This document shows, piece by piece, positions 18,968 to 27,862 of a stretch of 64,000 nt of DNA. Position numbers and translations under genes: made by a program. The stretch's first letter is position 1, and every line of letters starts with the position of its first letter. The notes beneath the pieces are model-generated. The model was not told where the DNA came from. It ran no database searches and worked only from the letters and a program-made list of their open reading frames with translations. The stretch is from Nocardia sp. CY41 (GTDB lineage: Bacteria > Actinomycetota > Actinomycetes > Mycobacteriales > Mycobacteriaceae), in assembly GCF_009829325.1 (NCBI RefSeq), contig NZ_VUOS01000012.1, positions 1 to 64,000 of the forward strand. Reading direction: 5' to 3'.

Positions 18968-19663
18968 TCAGGCGTTTCGCAGCGCGCGGTAGACCGCGGC
19001 CCCGACGAACGCGCCGAGATCCGCCGGTGTCCAGCCGTCCTGGTCGGCGAGCAGCGCGCGCACGGCGCCCTCGCCCGCGGACACCCACTGTTCCACCAGC
19101 ACGGGCAGCTTGCGCTCGGCGTCCGCGGTGCCCCAGGCGCGCAGCGTCGGACGCAGGAGCTTGGCGCAGCGCTCGACGACGAGCGCGCGACCGCGCCCGA
19201 ACGACTTCGCCACGGCGGGGTCGGGGTTCCCGTAGACCAACCGCCAGGCGTCGGGCCTGCTCGCGGCCTTCGTCAGCAGTGCGCGGAATCCCTCGACGAA
19301 CACGGTCTCGTCGGCGTCCACATCCCGCGGCGTCACCACCTCCAGCACGCCGCTGACCAGGTAACCCTCCTCGCGCTGGATCAACGCCTCGATCAGCTCG
19401 ACCCGATCGGCGAAGCAGGCGTAGACCACCGGCCTGGTCACCTTCATCCGCTCCGCGATCGCGGCCATGGTGACCGCGGCGATGCCGTGCTCCACGGCGA
19501 TGGCGAGCGCGGCGTCGAGCACCTGCGGGCGGCGGCGCTCCGGGCCGAGATGCTGCGCCCGCTGCCGCTGTCCCGGGTCACCGTTCACACCGCCGAGCCG
19601 GCTGCCGGCCGGCCGATTCCCACTGCTGCGGCGCGGGAAAGGCGGCTGTGCCGGGCGCGTCAC
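18968..19663 (-). CDS. TetR family regulator coupled to xthA
   Basis: A 231-aa TetR protein with an unusually long polar leader (about 45 residues) before the HTH (VTMAAIAERMKVTRPVVYACFADRVEL, about 60-86). The GTG at 19663 overlaps the xthA stop as GTGA, which supports this long start, although an internal start near the HTH is possible. It precedes hmgA by 65 bp in the same direction and might regulate the hmgA-fahA pair. Confidence 0.83.
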   Translation of the reverse strand: MTRPAQPPFPRRSSGNRPAGSRLGGVNGDPGQRQRAQHLGPERRRPQVLDAALAIAVEHGIAAVTMAAIAERMKVTRPVVYACFADRVELIEALIQREEGYLVSGVLEVVTPRDVDADETVFVEGFRALLTKAASRPDAWRLVYGNPDPAVAKSFGRGRALVVERCAKLLRPTLRAWGTADAERKLPVLVEQWVSAGEGAVRALLADQDGWTPADLGAFVGAAVYRALRNA

Positions 19664-20490
19664 GAGCGCCCGGGTTCGTCGGCGAATTCGGCGATCACCG
19701 GAGCGTGGTCGCTGGCGCCCTTGCCTTTTCGCGCCTCACGATCGACCATCGCGTCCGTCGCGGTGGCGGCGAGCGCGGGGGAGGCGAGGATGAAATCGAT
19801 GCGCATCCCCTCTTTACGCGGGAAGCGCAGCTGGGTGTAATCCCAATAGGTGTAAACGCCCGGTCCCGGCGCGAACGGACGCATGACGTCCGCGTACCCG
19901 GCGTCCACGACGGCCTGGAAGGCCGCGCGTTCCGGTTGCGACGTGTGCGTCTTGTCGGCGAAGTACTCCACGGACCACACATCGTCGTCGGTCGGGGCGA
20001 TGTTCCAGTCGCCTACCAGCGCGATCTTGGCCTGCGGGTCCTCGGCCAGCCAGCGCGCGCCGTTGTCCCGCAGCGCGGCCAGCCATTCCAGCTTGTAGGC
20101 GTAGTGCGGATCGCCCAGGGTGCGGCCGTTGGGCACGTACAGGCTCCACACCCGCACGCCACCGCAGGTGGCGCCGATCGCGCGGGACTCGACGACCGGC
20201 GTGCTGATCAGCGACTCGCCCGCGTCCTTGTCGAAACCCGGCTGGTCCGGGAAGGCGAACTCGACATCGGCGAGACCGACCCGGGAGACGATCGCGACCC
20301 CGTTCCATTGGTTGATCCCCAGATGGACGACTTCATAGCCGATTTCGTCGAAGCGTTCGAACGGGAACTGGTCGTCGCGGCACTTGGTCTCCTGGATGGC
20401 CAGCACGTCGATGTCCTGGCGATCGAGCCAGTCCGCGACACGGTCGAGCCGGGAGCGGATCGAGTTGACATTCCAGGTGGCGAGACGCAC
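19660..20490 (-). CDS. xthA: Exodeoxyribonuclease III (AP endonuclease)
   Basis: A 276-aa base-excision-repair nuclease that cuts at abasic sites and degrades 3' ends. Family motifs are WNVNSIRSR, IQETKC (catalytic Glu), LVGDWNIAP (Asp/Asn), RIDFILAS and SDHAPV (catalytic Asp-His) near the C-terminus. It is of normal length and complete. It forms a conserved stretch with the GNAT gene and def, as in mycobacteria, and is coupled downstream to a TetR gene. Confidence 0.96.
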   Translation of the reverse strand: MRLATWNVNSIRSRLDRVADWLDRQDIDVLAIQETKCRDDQFPFERFDEIGYEVVHLGINQWNGVAIVSRVGLADVEFAFPDQPGFDKDAGESLISTPVVESRAIGATCGGVRVWSLYVPNGRTLGDPHYAYKLEWLAALRDNGARWLAEDPQAKIALVGDWNIAPTDDDVWSVEYFADKTHTSQPERAAFQAVVDAGYADVMRPFAPGPGVYTYWDYTQLRFPRKEGMRIDFILASPALAATATDAMVDREARKGKGASDHAPVIAEFADEPGRS

Positions 20491-20524
20491 TGCGGCCTTC
20501 CTTCGTGCGGGTGACAGGTCTGTT

Positions 20525-21532
20525 CTACCGCAGGCCGCCGGGCCCGGCGAGGGGTTCGGGCGCGGCGTAGCGGTAGGTGTGGTGATCGACGAAGCCCAGC
20601 TCGCGGTACATCGCGACGGCCGCCTCGTTGGCCGCCTCCACCTGGAGATAGGCGTGCGTCGCGCCGCGGTCGTGACCCCAGCGCATCAGTTCGGCGCAGA
20701 CCAGCGAGCCGAGCCCGTGCCTGCGGTGCGCGGCGGCGACGGCCACGCAGGTGAGGCCGATCCAGCCTCGCCCGTCCGGGGCGGTGGTGAGCGCGCCGCG
20801 GCCGATCGCGATGGGTCGCGGCAGGCCGAGCGAAGCGAAGCCCAGTTCGCCGTCGAGGACCGCGGTCAGCACCTCGGGATCCGGCGCGGGAACCGAAATC
20901 GTGCGAGCGGCGGGATCTTCGCCGCCGTAGCGGTGCATCTCGAGCCAGTCGGCATCCGGCGCGGGCGCGATCCGCACCATCGAAGGGCCCTGCGGCAGGA
21001 CGAAATTGTCGATATCGATGGCCAGCATCAGCGTCTCCCGCCTGCTGTGCCAGCCGGGCGGCACCGGGGCCAGCCGATCGGGCAGGGCGAGCTGTACGGG
21101 CAGGCCGTGCGCGGTGTACCACTCGCCGATCCGGCGCAGCGTCTCCGCGGAGACCGAGGCGGGCCCGTCCGAGCTACCGAGGGGCACAGCCGAATTCGCT
21201 CGCCCCGTGTATCCGTGACCCGCGCGTGCCAGCCAGCCGTCGATCCACGCGTGCTCGACGCCCGGCCAGCCGAAGGCGGCCGCGGCCTCCAGCGCGCGGA
21301 TCTCCTTCGTTCGAATCGGCCTGGGGCCGAGCGCCTTCAGTGCGACCACGCGCTCCGGCGCCACCGAGACGACCGTGCCGTCGGCGCCGCGCACGGTCGG
21401 CGGGTCCAAGGAGACGAGCTCGCCGATCACATCGGTCAGCGGTTGGGGATAACCCGCGGGCAGCTGATAGCGCAGCACCACGCGGCGGCCGAGCGGGATA
21501 TCGGGCAGGCCGGCGGCGGGGTCAGTCGTCAT
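20525..21532 (-). CDS. GNAT acetyltransferase (Rv0428c-like)
   Basis: A 335-aa protein whose C-terminal third is a GNAT domain with the acetyl-CoA loop [17 protein letters not shown] and the tail [19 protein letters not shown]. The N-terminal part ([31 protein letters not shown]) has the SH3-like look of the N-terminal domain of this mycolata family. It overlaps the end of def by 11 bp, giving a coupled pair. The conserved neighbourhood xthA-GNAT-def suggests N-terminal protein processing or repair, but the substrate is unknown. Confidence 0.87.
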   Translation of the reverse strand: MTTDPAAGLPDIPLGRRVVLRYQLPAGYPQPLTDVIGELVSLDPPTVRGADGTVVSVAPERVVALKALGPRPIRTKEIRALEAAAAFGWPGVEHAWIDGWLARAGHGYTGRANSAVPLGSSDGPASVSAETLRRIGEWYTAHGLPVQLALPDRLAPVPPGWHSRRETLMLAIDIDNFVLPQGPSMVRIAPAPDADWLEMHRYGGEDPAARTISVPAPDPEVLTAVLDGELGFASLGLPRPIAIGRGALTTAPDGRGWIGLTCVAVAAAHRRHGLGSLVCAELMRWGHDRGATHAYLQVEAANEAAVAMYRELGFVDHHTYRYAAPEPLAGPGGLR

Positions 21533-22112
21533 GCCCGAATGGATCGGGATCGGTGCCCGGCAGCCAGCTCAGGCCCGGTGTGCCCCAGCCGTTGCGTTTG
21601 ATCGCCTTCTTTGCGGCCCGCGCGTTGCGGCCGACCAGTACGTCCACGTAGAGGAACCCGTCCAGGTGCCCGACCTCGTGCTGCAGCATGCGGGCGAAGA
21701 AGCCCTTGCCCTCCACCTCGATCGGCTCGCCGTGCTCGTCGGTGCCGGTCACCTTCGCCCACTCGGCACGGCCGGTGGGGAACTGCTCGCCGGGAACCGA
21801 CAGACAGCCCTCCTCGTCGTCGTCCGGGTCGGGCATGGTTTCGGGGATCTCCGAGGTCTCCAGCACCGGGTTGACCACCACCCCGCGGCGGCGGGTGGCG
21901 GCGCCGTCCGCGCCCAGGTCGGGGCAGTCGTAGACGAACAGGCGCAGCGGAACGCCGACTTGGTTGGCCGCGAGGCCGACGCCGTGCGCCGCATCGAGCG
22001 TCTCGTACATGTCCGCGATGAGCGGAGCCAATTCCTCCGGCGATTGCGTGACCCGCTCGGTCGGGTTGTGCAGAACCGGGTCGCCGACGATCACGATCGG
22101 GAGGATTGCCAT
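21522..22112 (-). CDS. def: Peptide deformylase
   Basis: A 196-aa metalloenzyme that removes the formyl group from nascent N-terminal Met. The three canonical motifs are [10 protein letters not shown] (44-53), EGCLSVP with metal ligand Cys103, and QHEVGHLDG with ligands His145 and His149 and catalytic Glu146. It has an acidic insertion (DPDDDEE) before motif 2, as in mycobacterial deformylases. It overlaps the downstream GNAT gene. The divergent neighbour is the DUF3263 protein. Confidence 0.97.
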   Translation of the reverse strand: MAILPIVIVGDPVLHNPTERVTQSPEELAPLIADMYETLDAAHGVGLAANQVGVPLRLFVYDCPDLGADGAATRRRGVVVNPVLETSEIPETMPDPDDDEEGCLSVPGEQFPTGRAEWAKVTGTDEHGEPIEVEGKGFFARMLQHEVGHLDGFLYVDVLVGRNARAAKKAIKRNGWGTPGLSWLPGTDPDPFGHDD

Positions 22113-22283
22113 GAGCCAATTATTGCCGTGCGCGCCACGTCACCCTGCCCCGGGTGCCGCGAACTACCGGCAGGTAGGGAACACGCCGCGCCGCGGCCCG
22201 GGCGATTCCCGGCGCGCGTGGTTGAATGTTCCGCGACGTACAAGCACCATTTTCGTCTGGTGGTCACTCGGCGAGGGAGCGAG

Positions 22284-22637
22284 ATGGACGGCGCAGCGGC
22301 ACGGAATCTTTCCGAGAGCCAGGACGGCCTTTCCGCGAGCGAAGATGTCAGGACGGGGCACGCCGCGGCCGAGCAGGCCGACGACGCCGGACTGAGCCGT
22401 CGCGAACTCGACATCCTGGCCTTCGAGCGACAGTGGTGGAAGTACGCGGGGGCGAAGGAAGAGGCGATCCGCGAGCTGTTCGCCATGTCACCGACCCGGT
22501 ACTACCAGGTGCTGAACGCGGTGGTCGACCGGCCGGAGGCGCTGGCCGCCGACCCGATGCTGGTGAAGCGGCTGCGCAGGCTGCGCGCGAGCAGGCAGAA
22601 GGCGCGTGCGGCGCGCCGGCTGGGATTCCAGGTCTGA
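22284..22637 (+). CDS. DUF3263 domain protein (Rv0430-like)
   Basis: A 117-aa protein. A disordered polar N-terminus (1-38) precedes the DUF3263 core LSRRELDILAFERQWWKYAGAKEEAIRELFAMSPTRYYQVLN, which looks like an HTH, and then a very basic tail (RLRRLRASRQKARAARR) suggesting DNA or RNA binding. ATG 22284 has GAGGGAGCGAG upstream. It is followed by the LytR_C protein 48 bp downstream, the same order as Rv0430-Rv0431. Function is unknown. Confidence 0.88.
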   Translation: MDGAAARNLSESQDGLSASEDVRTGHAAAEQADDAGLSRRELDILAFERQWWKYAGAKEEAIRELFAMSPTRYYQVLNAVVDRPEALAADPMLVKRLRRLRASRQKARAARRLGFQV

Positions 22638-22685
22638 CCCGGCGATGCGGACCCGGACCCGCTCGGTGCGACTAGGCTCGCGAGG

Positions 22686-23246
22686 GTGAGCTACCCGAAT
22701 CCCACCTCCGGTGGGCCACCGTTGCGCGCCCTGGCGATGGTGCTGATCGCGTTGGCCATCGTCTTCGCCGGCCTCGGCGCGATGTCGCTGTCGAATTCCG
22801 ACGCCGACACCGACGCCTCGGGAACCAGCGATTCGCCGACCTCCAGCGCGACCGCCGCGCCGCAGGTCCCGGCGAGCACCACCGCGCCCAAGGCGCCGAC
22901 CTCGGCCGCGTCCTCGTCCACGGCCGTGACGCCGACCACCACCGCCGCGCCGACCACCACCGCGGCGGCCCGTTCGGTGCCGGTTCGCGTGCTCAACAAC
23001 AGTATGGTGGCCGGGCTCGCCGCCAAGACGGCCGGTCAGCTCGCGGCGGACGGGTGGACCATCGCGGAAACGGGCAACTACCCCGGCACGAATATCGCGA
23101 AAACGACGGTGTACTACGGCAATTCGGCCGGCGACAAGGAAGCGGCGCAGGCCATCGCGGACGACCTCGGCGCGGCCGTGGCGCCGAAATCGGACGCAAT
23201 CGGGGACACCGGGCCGGGTGTAACGGTGATCGTCACGGGTAACTGA
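22686..23246 (+). CDS. LytR_C domain envelope protein (Rv0431-like)
   Basis: A 186-aa GTG-start protein. One transmembrane helix lies at about 14-36 (LAMVLIALAIVFAGLGAMSL), then a Ser/Thr/Ala/Pro linker (40-100) likely to cross the periplasm, then a LytR C-terminal domain (VPVRVLNNSMVAGLAAKTAGQL to VTVIVTGN). Such domains are accessory parts of cell-wall ligase systems; a stand-alone copy may bind wall polymers. Its position before sodC is as in mycobacteria. Confidence 0.86.
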   Translation: MSYPNPTSGGPPLRALAMVLIALAIVFAGLGAMSLSNSDADTDASGTSDSPTSSATAAPQVPASTTAPKAPTSAASSSTAVTPTTTAAPTTTAAARSVPVRVLNNSMVAGLAAKTAGQLAADGWTIAETGNYPGTNIAKTTVYYGNSAGDKEAAQAIADDLGAAVAPKSDAIGDTGPGVTVIVTGN

Positions 23247-23407
23247 CCCGTGTGGCCGCTGTTCGCACGCGCGGACCGGCGAACGTGAGGTGAGGGCACG
23301 CCGCCCTGTCGGGGGCGCGGCAGCACGGCGTGGCATCATCTTGTCCGGTAACGAACGTGTCCACCCAGCTTTACTCGTAAACTCGGTACTCGTAAAGGAG
23401 TTCCCCG

Positions 23408-24091
23408 ATGGCCCCGTCCACAACTCGACGCCCGTCCTGGCGGACTGTGACCCCGGTGCTCGCGGTCGCGGTGTTCGGCCTCGCCGCCTGCTCGAACAGC
23501 CAGGAGTCGAGTGACGTCCAGGGAACAACCCCGCCGGTGTGGACCGGGTCCCCCGCCCCGGCCGGTCGGTCGAGCACCGAGCACGGCACCCCGCACACCG
23601 AGGAGGGGGTGAACGTGCAGTTGAAGGACCCCTCGGGCGCGTCGGTCGGCACCGCGAACTTCGCCAAGGACGGCAACCACCTGCAGGTCACCGTCGAGGC
23701 GCACGGGCTGCGTCCCGGCTTCCACGGCCTGCACGTGCACCAGGTCGGCAAGTGCGAGCCGAACTCTGTCGCGCCGACCGGCGGCCCGGCGGGCGACTTC
23801 CTGTCCGCCGGTGGCCATCTGCAGGTCGGCAGCGCCAACGCGCATCCGGCCAGCGGCGATCTGACCTCGCTGGAGGTGCGCGGCGACGGCGTCGCCAAGC
23901 TGGTCACCACCACCGACACGGTGACGCTGGACGACGTGAAGGGCAAGGCCCTGATCATCCACGCCGACGCCGACAACTTCGGCAACATCCCCAACCGTTA
24001 TTCCCGCGCCGACGGCGTCGCGGGTCCCGATGAGTCGACCCTAGCGACGGGCGACGCGGGTGGCCGTGTCGCCTGTGGCGTGATCCAGTAG
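23408..24091 (+). CDS. sodC: Superoxide dismutase [Cu-Zn] lipoprotein
   Basis: A 227-aa secreted dismutase. The lipobox LAAC (Cys28) follows a short hydrophobic signal, so it is membrane anchored. Copper ligands lie in GLHVHQVGKC and GGHLQ, and the C-terminal IIHADADNF and GDAGGRVACGV complete the fold and disulfide. The zinc loop follows the mycobacterial type (NAHPASGDL), where ligands are partly replaced, so a copper-only enzyme is possible. AAAGGAG precedes the ATG. It protects against external superoxide. ybdK follows 12 bp downstream. Confidence 0.95.
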   Translation: MAPSTTRRPSWRTVTPVLAVAVFGLAACSNSQESSDVQGTTPPVWTGSPAPAGRSSTEHGTPHTEEGVNVQLKDPSGASVGTANFAKDGNHLQVTVEAHGLRPGFHGLHVHQVGKCEPNSVAPTGGPAGDFLSAGGHLQVGSANAHPASGDLTSLEVRGDGVAKLVTTTDTVTLDDVKGKALIIHADADNFGNIPNRYSRADGVAGPDESTLATGDAGGRVACGVIQ

Positions 24092-24103
24092 CGCGGGTGG
24101 CAT

Positions 24104-25249
24104 ATGGCCGGGGCAGGAATCGAGCACGTTCCCTTCGAAGGTTCGCCCCGGCCCACCATCGGGGTCGAATGGGAGATCGCCTTGGTGGACAAGGTGACCC
24201 GCGACCTGTCGAATACCGCTGCGGCGGTGTTCGATTCCCTCGGTGAGCTGCGCGCCCACGACGGCACACCGCAGGTCACCAAGGAGTTGCTGCGCAACAC
24301 CGTCGAACTCGTCACCGGTGTGCACGACACCGTCGGCGCGGCGGTGGAGGACCTGACCGGCACCATGAATACGGTGCGGCGCGCGGCCGACCCCTTGGGC
24401 GTCGACTTGTTCTGCGCGGGAACCCATCCGTTCGCGCAGTGGTCGGCACAGCAACTGACCCGGTCGGAGCATTACGACGAGTTGATCGAGCGCACGCAGT
24501 GGTGGGGCCGCCAGATGATGATCTGGGGTGTGCACGTGCACGTCGGAGTCTCCCACCGCGACAAGGTGTTTCCGATCCTCAACTCCTTGTTGCTGTCGTA
24601 TCCGCATCTGCTCGCGCTGTCGGCGGGATCGCCGATGTGGTCCGGATCGGATACCGGCTACGCCAGCAACCGGACGCTGATGTTCCAGCAGCTGCCGACC
24701 GCGGGCCTGCCGTTCCAGTTCGAGAACTGGACCCAGTTCGAGCATTTCGTGCACGACGAGGTCAAGACGGGCGTGTTCACGCAGCTGGGCGGCATGCACT
24801 GGGACATCCGCCCGGCGCCCAAGTGGGGCACCATCGAGGTGCGGGTCTGCGACGGCATCTCCACCCGCACCGAACTGGCGGCGCTGGCCGCCCTCATCCA
24901 TTGCCTGATCGTCGACCTCGATCACCGCGTCGAGAACGGCGAGGACCTGCCCACCCTGCCGCCGTGGCATGTGCAGGAGAACAAGTGGCGCGCCGCTCGT
25001 TACGGGCTGGACGCGATCATCATCACCGACGCCGACAGCAACGAGCGCTTGGTCACCGATGACCTGGACGATCTGCTGAACCGGTTGGAGCCGACGGCGG
25101 CGCGCCTGGGCTGCGCGGACGAACTCGCGCTGGTCGCCGAGATCCCCAAGCGCGGGGCCTCCTATCAGCGGCAGCGCCGCGTCGCCGCGGCGTCGCAGGG
25201 CGATCTGGTCGCGGTGGTGGACGCGCTGGTCGAGGAGTTGAAGCAGTAG
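24104..25249 (+). CDS. YbdK-type carboxylate-amine ligase (glutamate-cysteine ligase family 2)
   Basis: A 381-aa ATP-dependent ligase of the GCS2/YbdK group. The N-terminal signature is TIGVEWEIALVDKVTRDLSN, with HVHVGV in the centre and LGGMHWDIRP and TIEVRVCDG in the C-terminal half. Family members join glutamate to cysteine weakly; the physiological product in mycolata is unclear because these organisms use mycothiol. It lies 12 bp after sodC, so the two are probably cotranscribed, as in the Rv0432-Rv0433 arrangement. Confidence 0.9.
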   Translation: MAGAGIEHVPFEGSPRPTIGVEWEIALVDKVTRDLSNTAAAVFDSLGELRAHDGTPQVTKELLRNTVELVTGVHDTVGAAVEDLTGTMNTVRRAADPLGVDLFCAGTHPFAQWSAQQLTRSEHYDELIERTQWWGRQMMIWGVHVHVGVSHRDKVFPILNSLLLSYPHLLALSAGSPMWSGSDTGYASNRTLMFQQLPTAGLPFQFENWTQFEHFVHDEVKTGVFTQLGGMHWDIRPAPKWGTIEVRVCDGISTRTELAALAALIHCLIVDLDHRVENGEDLPTLPPWHVQENKWRAARYGLDAIIITDADSNERLVTDDLDDLLNRLEPTAARLGCADELALVAEIPKRGASYQRQRRVAAASQGDLVAVVDALVEELKQ

Positions 25250-25325
25250 CGTCCGGCCGGGTAGCGGTCGGCTGCTGTTCAGCTGGTCAGGGGGACGGCG
25301 TTCACCCCCCGTTTACTATGGTCGG

Positions 25326-26684
25326 ATGCTTGTCGAATACCCGGGTTCCGAAGTAGGAAGTGCGGTATCGCGCCGTCGCGCGCCGCGAACTCGGGTAGCG
25401 GTCGTCGCGGCGGTGGCCGCGGTGCCGGTTCTGCTGATCGTGTTGCAGGGCGTCGCCATCTGGCAGGGGTTCGAAGGTCCTCTGGAGAGCTTGGGGCGGG
25501 ACTACATCGGCACACCCAAATCCATGTCGGTGCCCTGGGCCGGGCTCGTCCTCGCGCTGGTGGGCATCTCGACCCGCCGCAGGCTGATCGCGGTGGGTGT
25601 CGCGGCGGCCATCGATGTGGTGTGGGCGGGCGTCCGCTTAGTGGCGGGTGCGCCGTTCGCGATCGGGAACGGCCCGGTGATCGTGCTGACCGGGCTGGCG
25701 CTGGTTGCCTGGCTGCGCTGGTCCGGCGCCGAACGGCGCGATGCGCTACACGCGGCCGCGCTCGGCGCGCTGCTCGTGCTGGCCACCAAGGTCGGCGACG
25801 TCTGGCTGCACGTCACCGTGATCGGCAGGCCGACCGTGCTCGATGAGTACGTGATCCTGGCCGACCACGCGCTGGGTGACCCGTCGTGGGTGCTCGGCCG
25901 CGCGGTCGATGCGATGGGACCGGTGGTCTACGCGGTGCTGCACTGGGTATACATCGAGCTGCCCGTGGCGGCGATCGTCGTGGCGGTGTGGCAGCTGCGC
26001 CGGGTGGCGTCGTCGGGCCGGTGGCCGTCGCATTATCTGGTCCGGACCTTCCTGGTGCTCGGTTTGGTCGGCCCCCTGGTGTACGTGCTCTTCCCGGTGG
26101 TGGGGCCGATGTTCGCGTTCGGGCCGGACGGCAACGGGCTGCAATTGGGCAACTACTGGCCCGGGGTGGTGCCGCCGATCGACCGGAACCCGATGCCGCT
26201 GCCGTTCGACGCGGCGGTTCCGCGCAACTGCATGCCCTCGATGCACACCGCCTGGGCGCTGTCGGTGTTCCTGCACACCCGCCGCGACAGCGATGGCGAA
26301 CCCGCCCCGGCCTGGCTGCGCTGGGGCGGCGCGTTCTGGCTGCTGGCCACCCTTGCCGCCACCCTGGGCTTCGGCTACCACTACGGCGTCGACTTGGTGG
26401 CGGGCGCGGTGCTGTGCCTCACCGTCGAATCGGCGTTGCGCGAACCGGAGCGCGGCTGGGGATGGTTCCGGATCCGGTTGGTCGGCTCCGGGGCGGTCGT
26501 GCTCGCGGCGTTGCTGCTGTCCTACCGCTACCTCGCCGTGCCGATGGCCGAGTACCCGGTACTCGCGGGCACCGTCGTGCTCGGGCTGCTGGCCGGACTG
26601 GCGGCGGCGTTCCACGCGACCTGGTTCGCGGCCGCGCGGCAGCCGCTGCGGGCCGAACGGGAGGTCGAGCCCGCCGCGCGCTGA
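25326..26684 (+). CDS. PAP2-family membrane phosphatase/inositol phosphotransferase-like
   Basis: A 452-aa polytopic protein with about 10 helices. The PAP2 catalytic signature is split between RNCMPSMHTAWA and GFGYHYGVDLVAG in the C-terminal half, the arrangement of the PAP2_3/Aur1-like branch. That branch transfers or removes phosphate from lipid or polyprenyl phosphates; here a cell-wall or inositol-lipid role is inferred. It is convergent with the mrp operon, with only 13 bp between stops. Confidence 0.82.
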   Translation: MLVEYPGSEVGSAVSRRRAPRTRVAVVAAVAAVPVLLIVLQGVAIWQGFEGPLESLGRDYIGTPKSMSVPWAGLVLALVGISTRRRLIAVGVAAAIDVVWAGVRLVAGAPFAIGNGPVIVLTGLALVAWLRWSGAERRDALHAAALGALLVLATKVGDVWLHVTVIGRPTVLDEYVILADHALGDPSWVLGRAVDAMGPVVYAVLHWVYIELPVAAIVVAVWQLRRVASSGRWPSHYLVRTFLVLGLVGPLVYVLFPVVGPMFAFGPDGNGLQLGNYWPGVVPPIDRNPMPLPFDAAVPRNCMPSMHTAWALSVFLHTRRDSDGEPAPAWLRWGGAFWLLATLAATLGFGYHYGVDLVAGAVLCLTVESALREPERGWGWFRIRLVGSGAVVLAALLLSYRYLAVPMAEYPVLAGTVVLGLLAGLAAAFHATWFAAARQPLRAEREVEPAAR

Positions 26685-26697
26685 GTTCGGCACGCGG

Positions 26698-27033
26698 CTA
26701 GTCGACGTCGTCGTCGCGCATCTCGTTGACGCGCAACAGCCCGTCCCGGTGGCGCTGCTCGCGGTAGGCGGTGCGGCCGATGAGGTGGGCGATCACCGGG
26801 GCGGTGAGCAGGGTGAACAGCCCCACCAGCACCAGCGCCCAGACGTCGCCGTGCCCGCGCAGCTGGATCGCGGCGCCCGCTAGTACCAGGATCAGCCCGA
26901 TGACCTGCGGTTTGGTGGCCGCGTGCATCCGGGTCAGTGTGTCGGGGAAGCGGACGATCCCGAGCGCGGCGGTCAGCGCCAGCGCCGAGCCGAACAGGAT
27001 CAGGGTGCCCGCGAGCACGTGCCAGAGGTTCAT
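26698..27033 (-). CDS. mrpG: Na+/H+ antiporter subunit MrpG/MnhG
   Basis: A 111-aa last gene of the mrp operon with three helices and the MnhG signature GIVRFPDTLTRMHAATKPQV. It is an accessory subunit of the multi-component Na+(K+)/H+ antiporter. The ATG at 27033 overlaps the mrpF stop as ATGA. The upstream extension of the frame is a shadow of mrpF. Confidence 0.92.
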   Translation of the reverse strand: MNLWHVLAGTLILFGSALALTAALGIVRFPDTLTRMHAATKPQVIGLILVLAGAAIQLRGHGDVWALVLVGLFTLLTAPVIAHLIGRTAYREQRHRDGLLRVNEMRDDDVD

Positions 27034-27290
27034 TTGTCGTCCCGCACCCGGAATCTGGACACGGCGGCCGAACCGAGGAACCCGACCAGCGCCAGCGCGA
27101 CGATCGCGGGCACCACGGTGGTGTCGGCGCTGTAGGCCGCCCACACGGCCAGTCCCGAAGCGGCGATGGCCATCAGCGAGTCGACGGCGACCACCCGGTC
27201 CAACGTGCTCGGCCCCATGACGACGCGATAGGTGGTCAGCAGCGCGGCGGCCGTCAGAATGACGGCGGCGAGAACGGCGACGACGGTCAC
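27030..27290 (-). CDS. mrpF: Na+/H+ antiporter subunit MrpF/MnhF
   Basis: An 86-aa, three-helix protein with the MnhF core RVVMGPSTLDRVVAVDSL. It starts at GTG 27290, overlapping the mrpE stop as GTGA, and ends overlapping mrpG. MrpF is required for assembly of the antiporter complex. Confidence 0.93.
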   Translation of the reverse strand: MTVVAVLAAVILTAAALLTTYRVVMGPSTLDRVVAVDSLMAIAASGLAVWAAYSADTTVVPAIVALALVGFLGSAAVSRFRVRDDK

Positions 27291-27862
27291 TGTGCCACCT
27301 CCGGGGGTGCGGGCGGCCGGGAGTACGGCCATCCGGTCGGGCGTTCGAAAGCTTCCATCAGCAGGCGTTCCAGCCGCCGGGTGATCCGGAAGAACTTGTC
27401 CACGGCCGCGTCGCTGCCCACGTCGAGGACGTGGACGTAGACGACGCAGCGCCTGCGATCGATCTCCAGCACCATCGTGCCGGGGATCAGGTTGAGCACA
27501 TCGGTCCACAGCACCAGCACCAGATCCGACCGCGTGCGGGCGTACACCCGCAGCACTCCGGACACCGGTGTGGGAGCCGGTCGGATCGCGAACCAGGCGA
27601 CCTGGAGACTCGACTCCAGCGCGTAATAGGCGCTCACCAGCACGAGTTCGAGCAGCGGCAGCGGGTTCAGCCGACCCGATACCGGCACGCGCGGCAGCGG
27701 CAACGCCACCATGATCAGGGCGGCGACCACGAGCCCGCCCAGCAGGTTGGCGACGCTCAGATCGCCCCACAGGACGAGCCAGACCAGGGTGAGCCACACG
27801 AGGACGCCGACCCGGACGACCGTCTCGCGTCCGCGGTCGCGCCCGGTCTGCTCGACGCTCAT
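27287..27862 (-). CDS. mrpE: Na+/H+ antiporter subunit MrpE/MnhE
   Basis: A 191-aa protein with two N-terminal membrane segments (about 15-60) and a soluble C-terminal half containing the MnhE motif NLIPGTMVLEIDRR. The C-terminus has a Pro-rich tail. The start ATG 27862 overlaps the mrpD stop as ATGA; the end overlaps mrpF. It acts in assembly and ion coupling of the Mrp complex. Confidence 0.93.
   Translation of the reverse strand: MSVEQTGRDRGRETVVRVGVLVWLTLVWLVLWGDLSVANLLGGLVVAALIMVALPLPRVPVSGRLNPLPLLELVLVSAYYALESSLQVAWFAIRPAPTPVSGVLRVYARTRSDLVLVLWTDVLNLIPGTMVLEIDRRRCVVYVHVLDVGSDAAVDKFFRITRRLERLLMEAFERPTGWPYSRPPAPPEVAQ

Noticed and set aside
20208..21122. Long minus-strand frame across the GNAT gene
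   Set aside because: It is the shadow of the GNAT/xthA frames, Arg-rich with no domain.
23373..23402. Short direct repeats (ACTCGTAAA) before sodC
   Set aside because: Two copies of 9-10 bp in the leader; too short to call a regulatory element without comparison.
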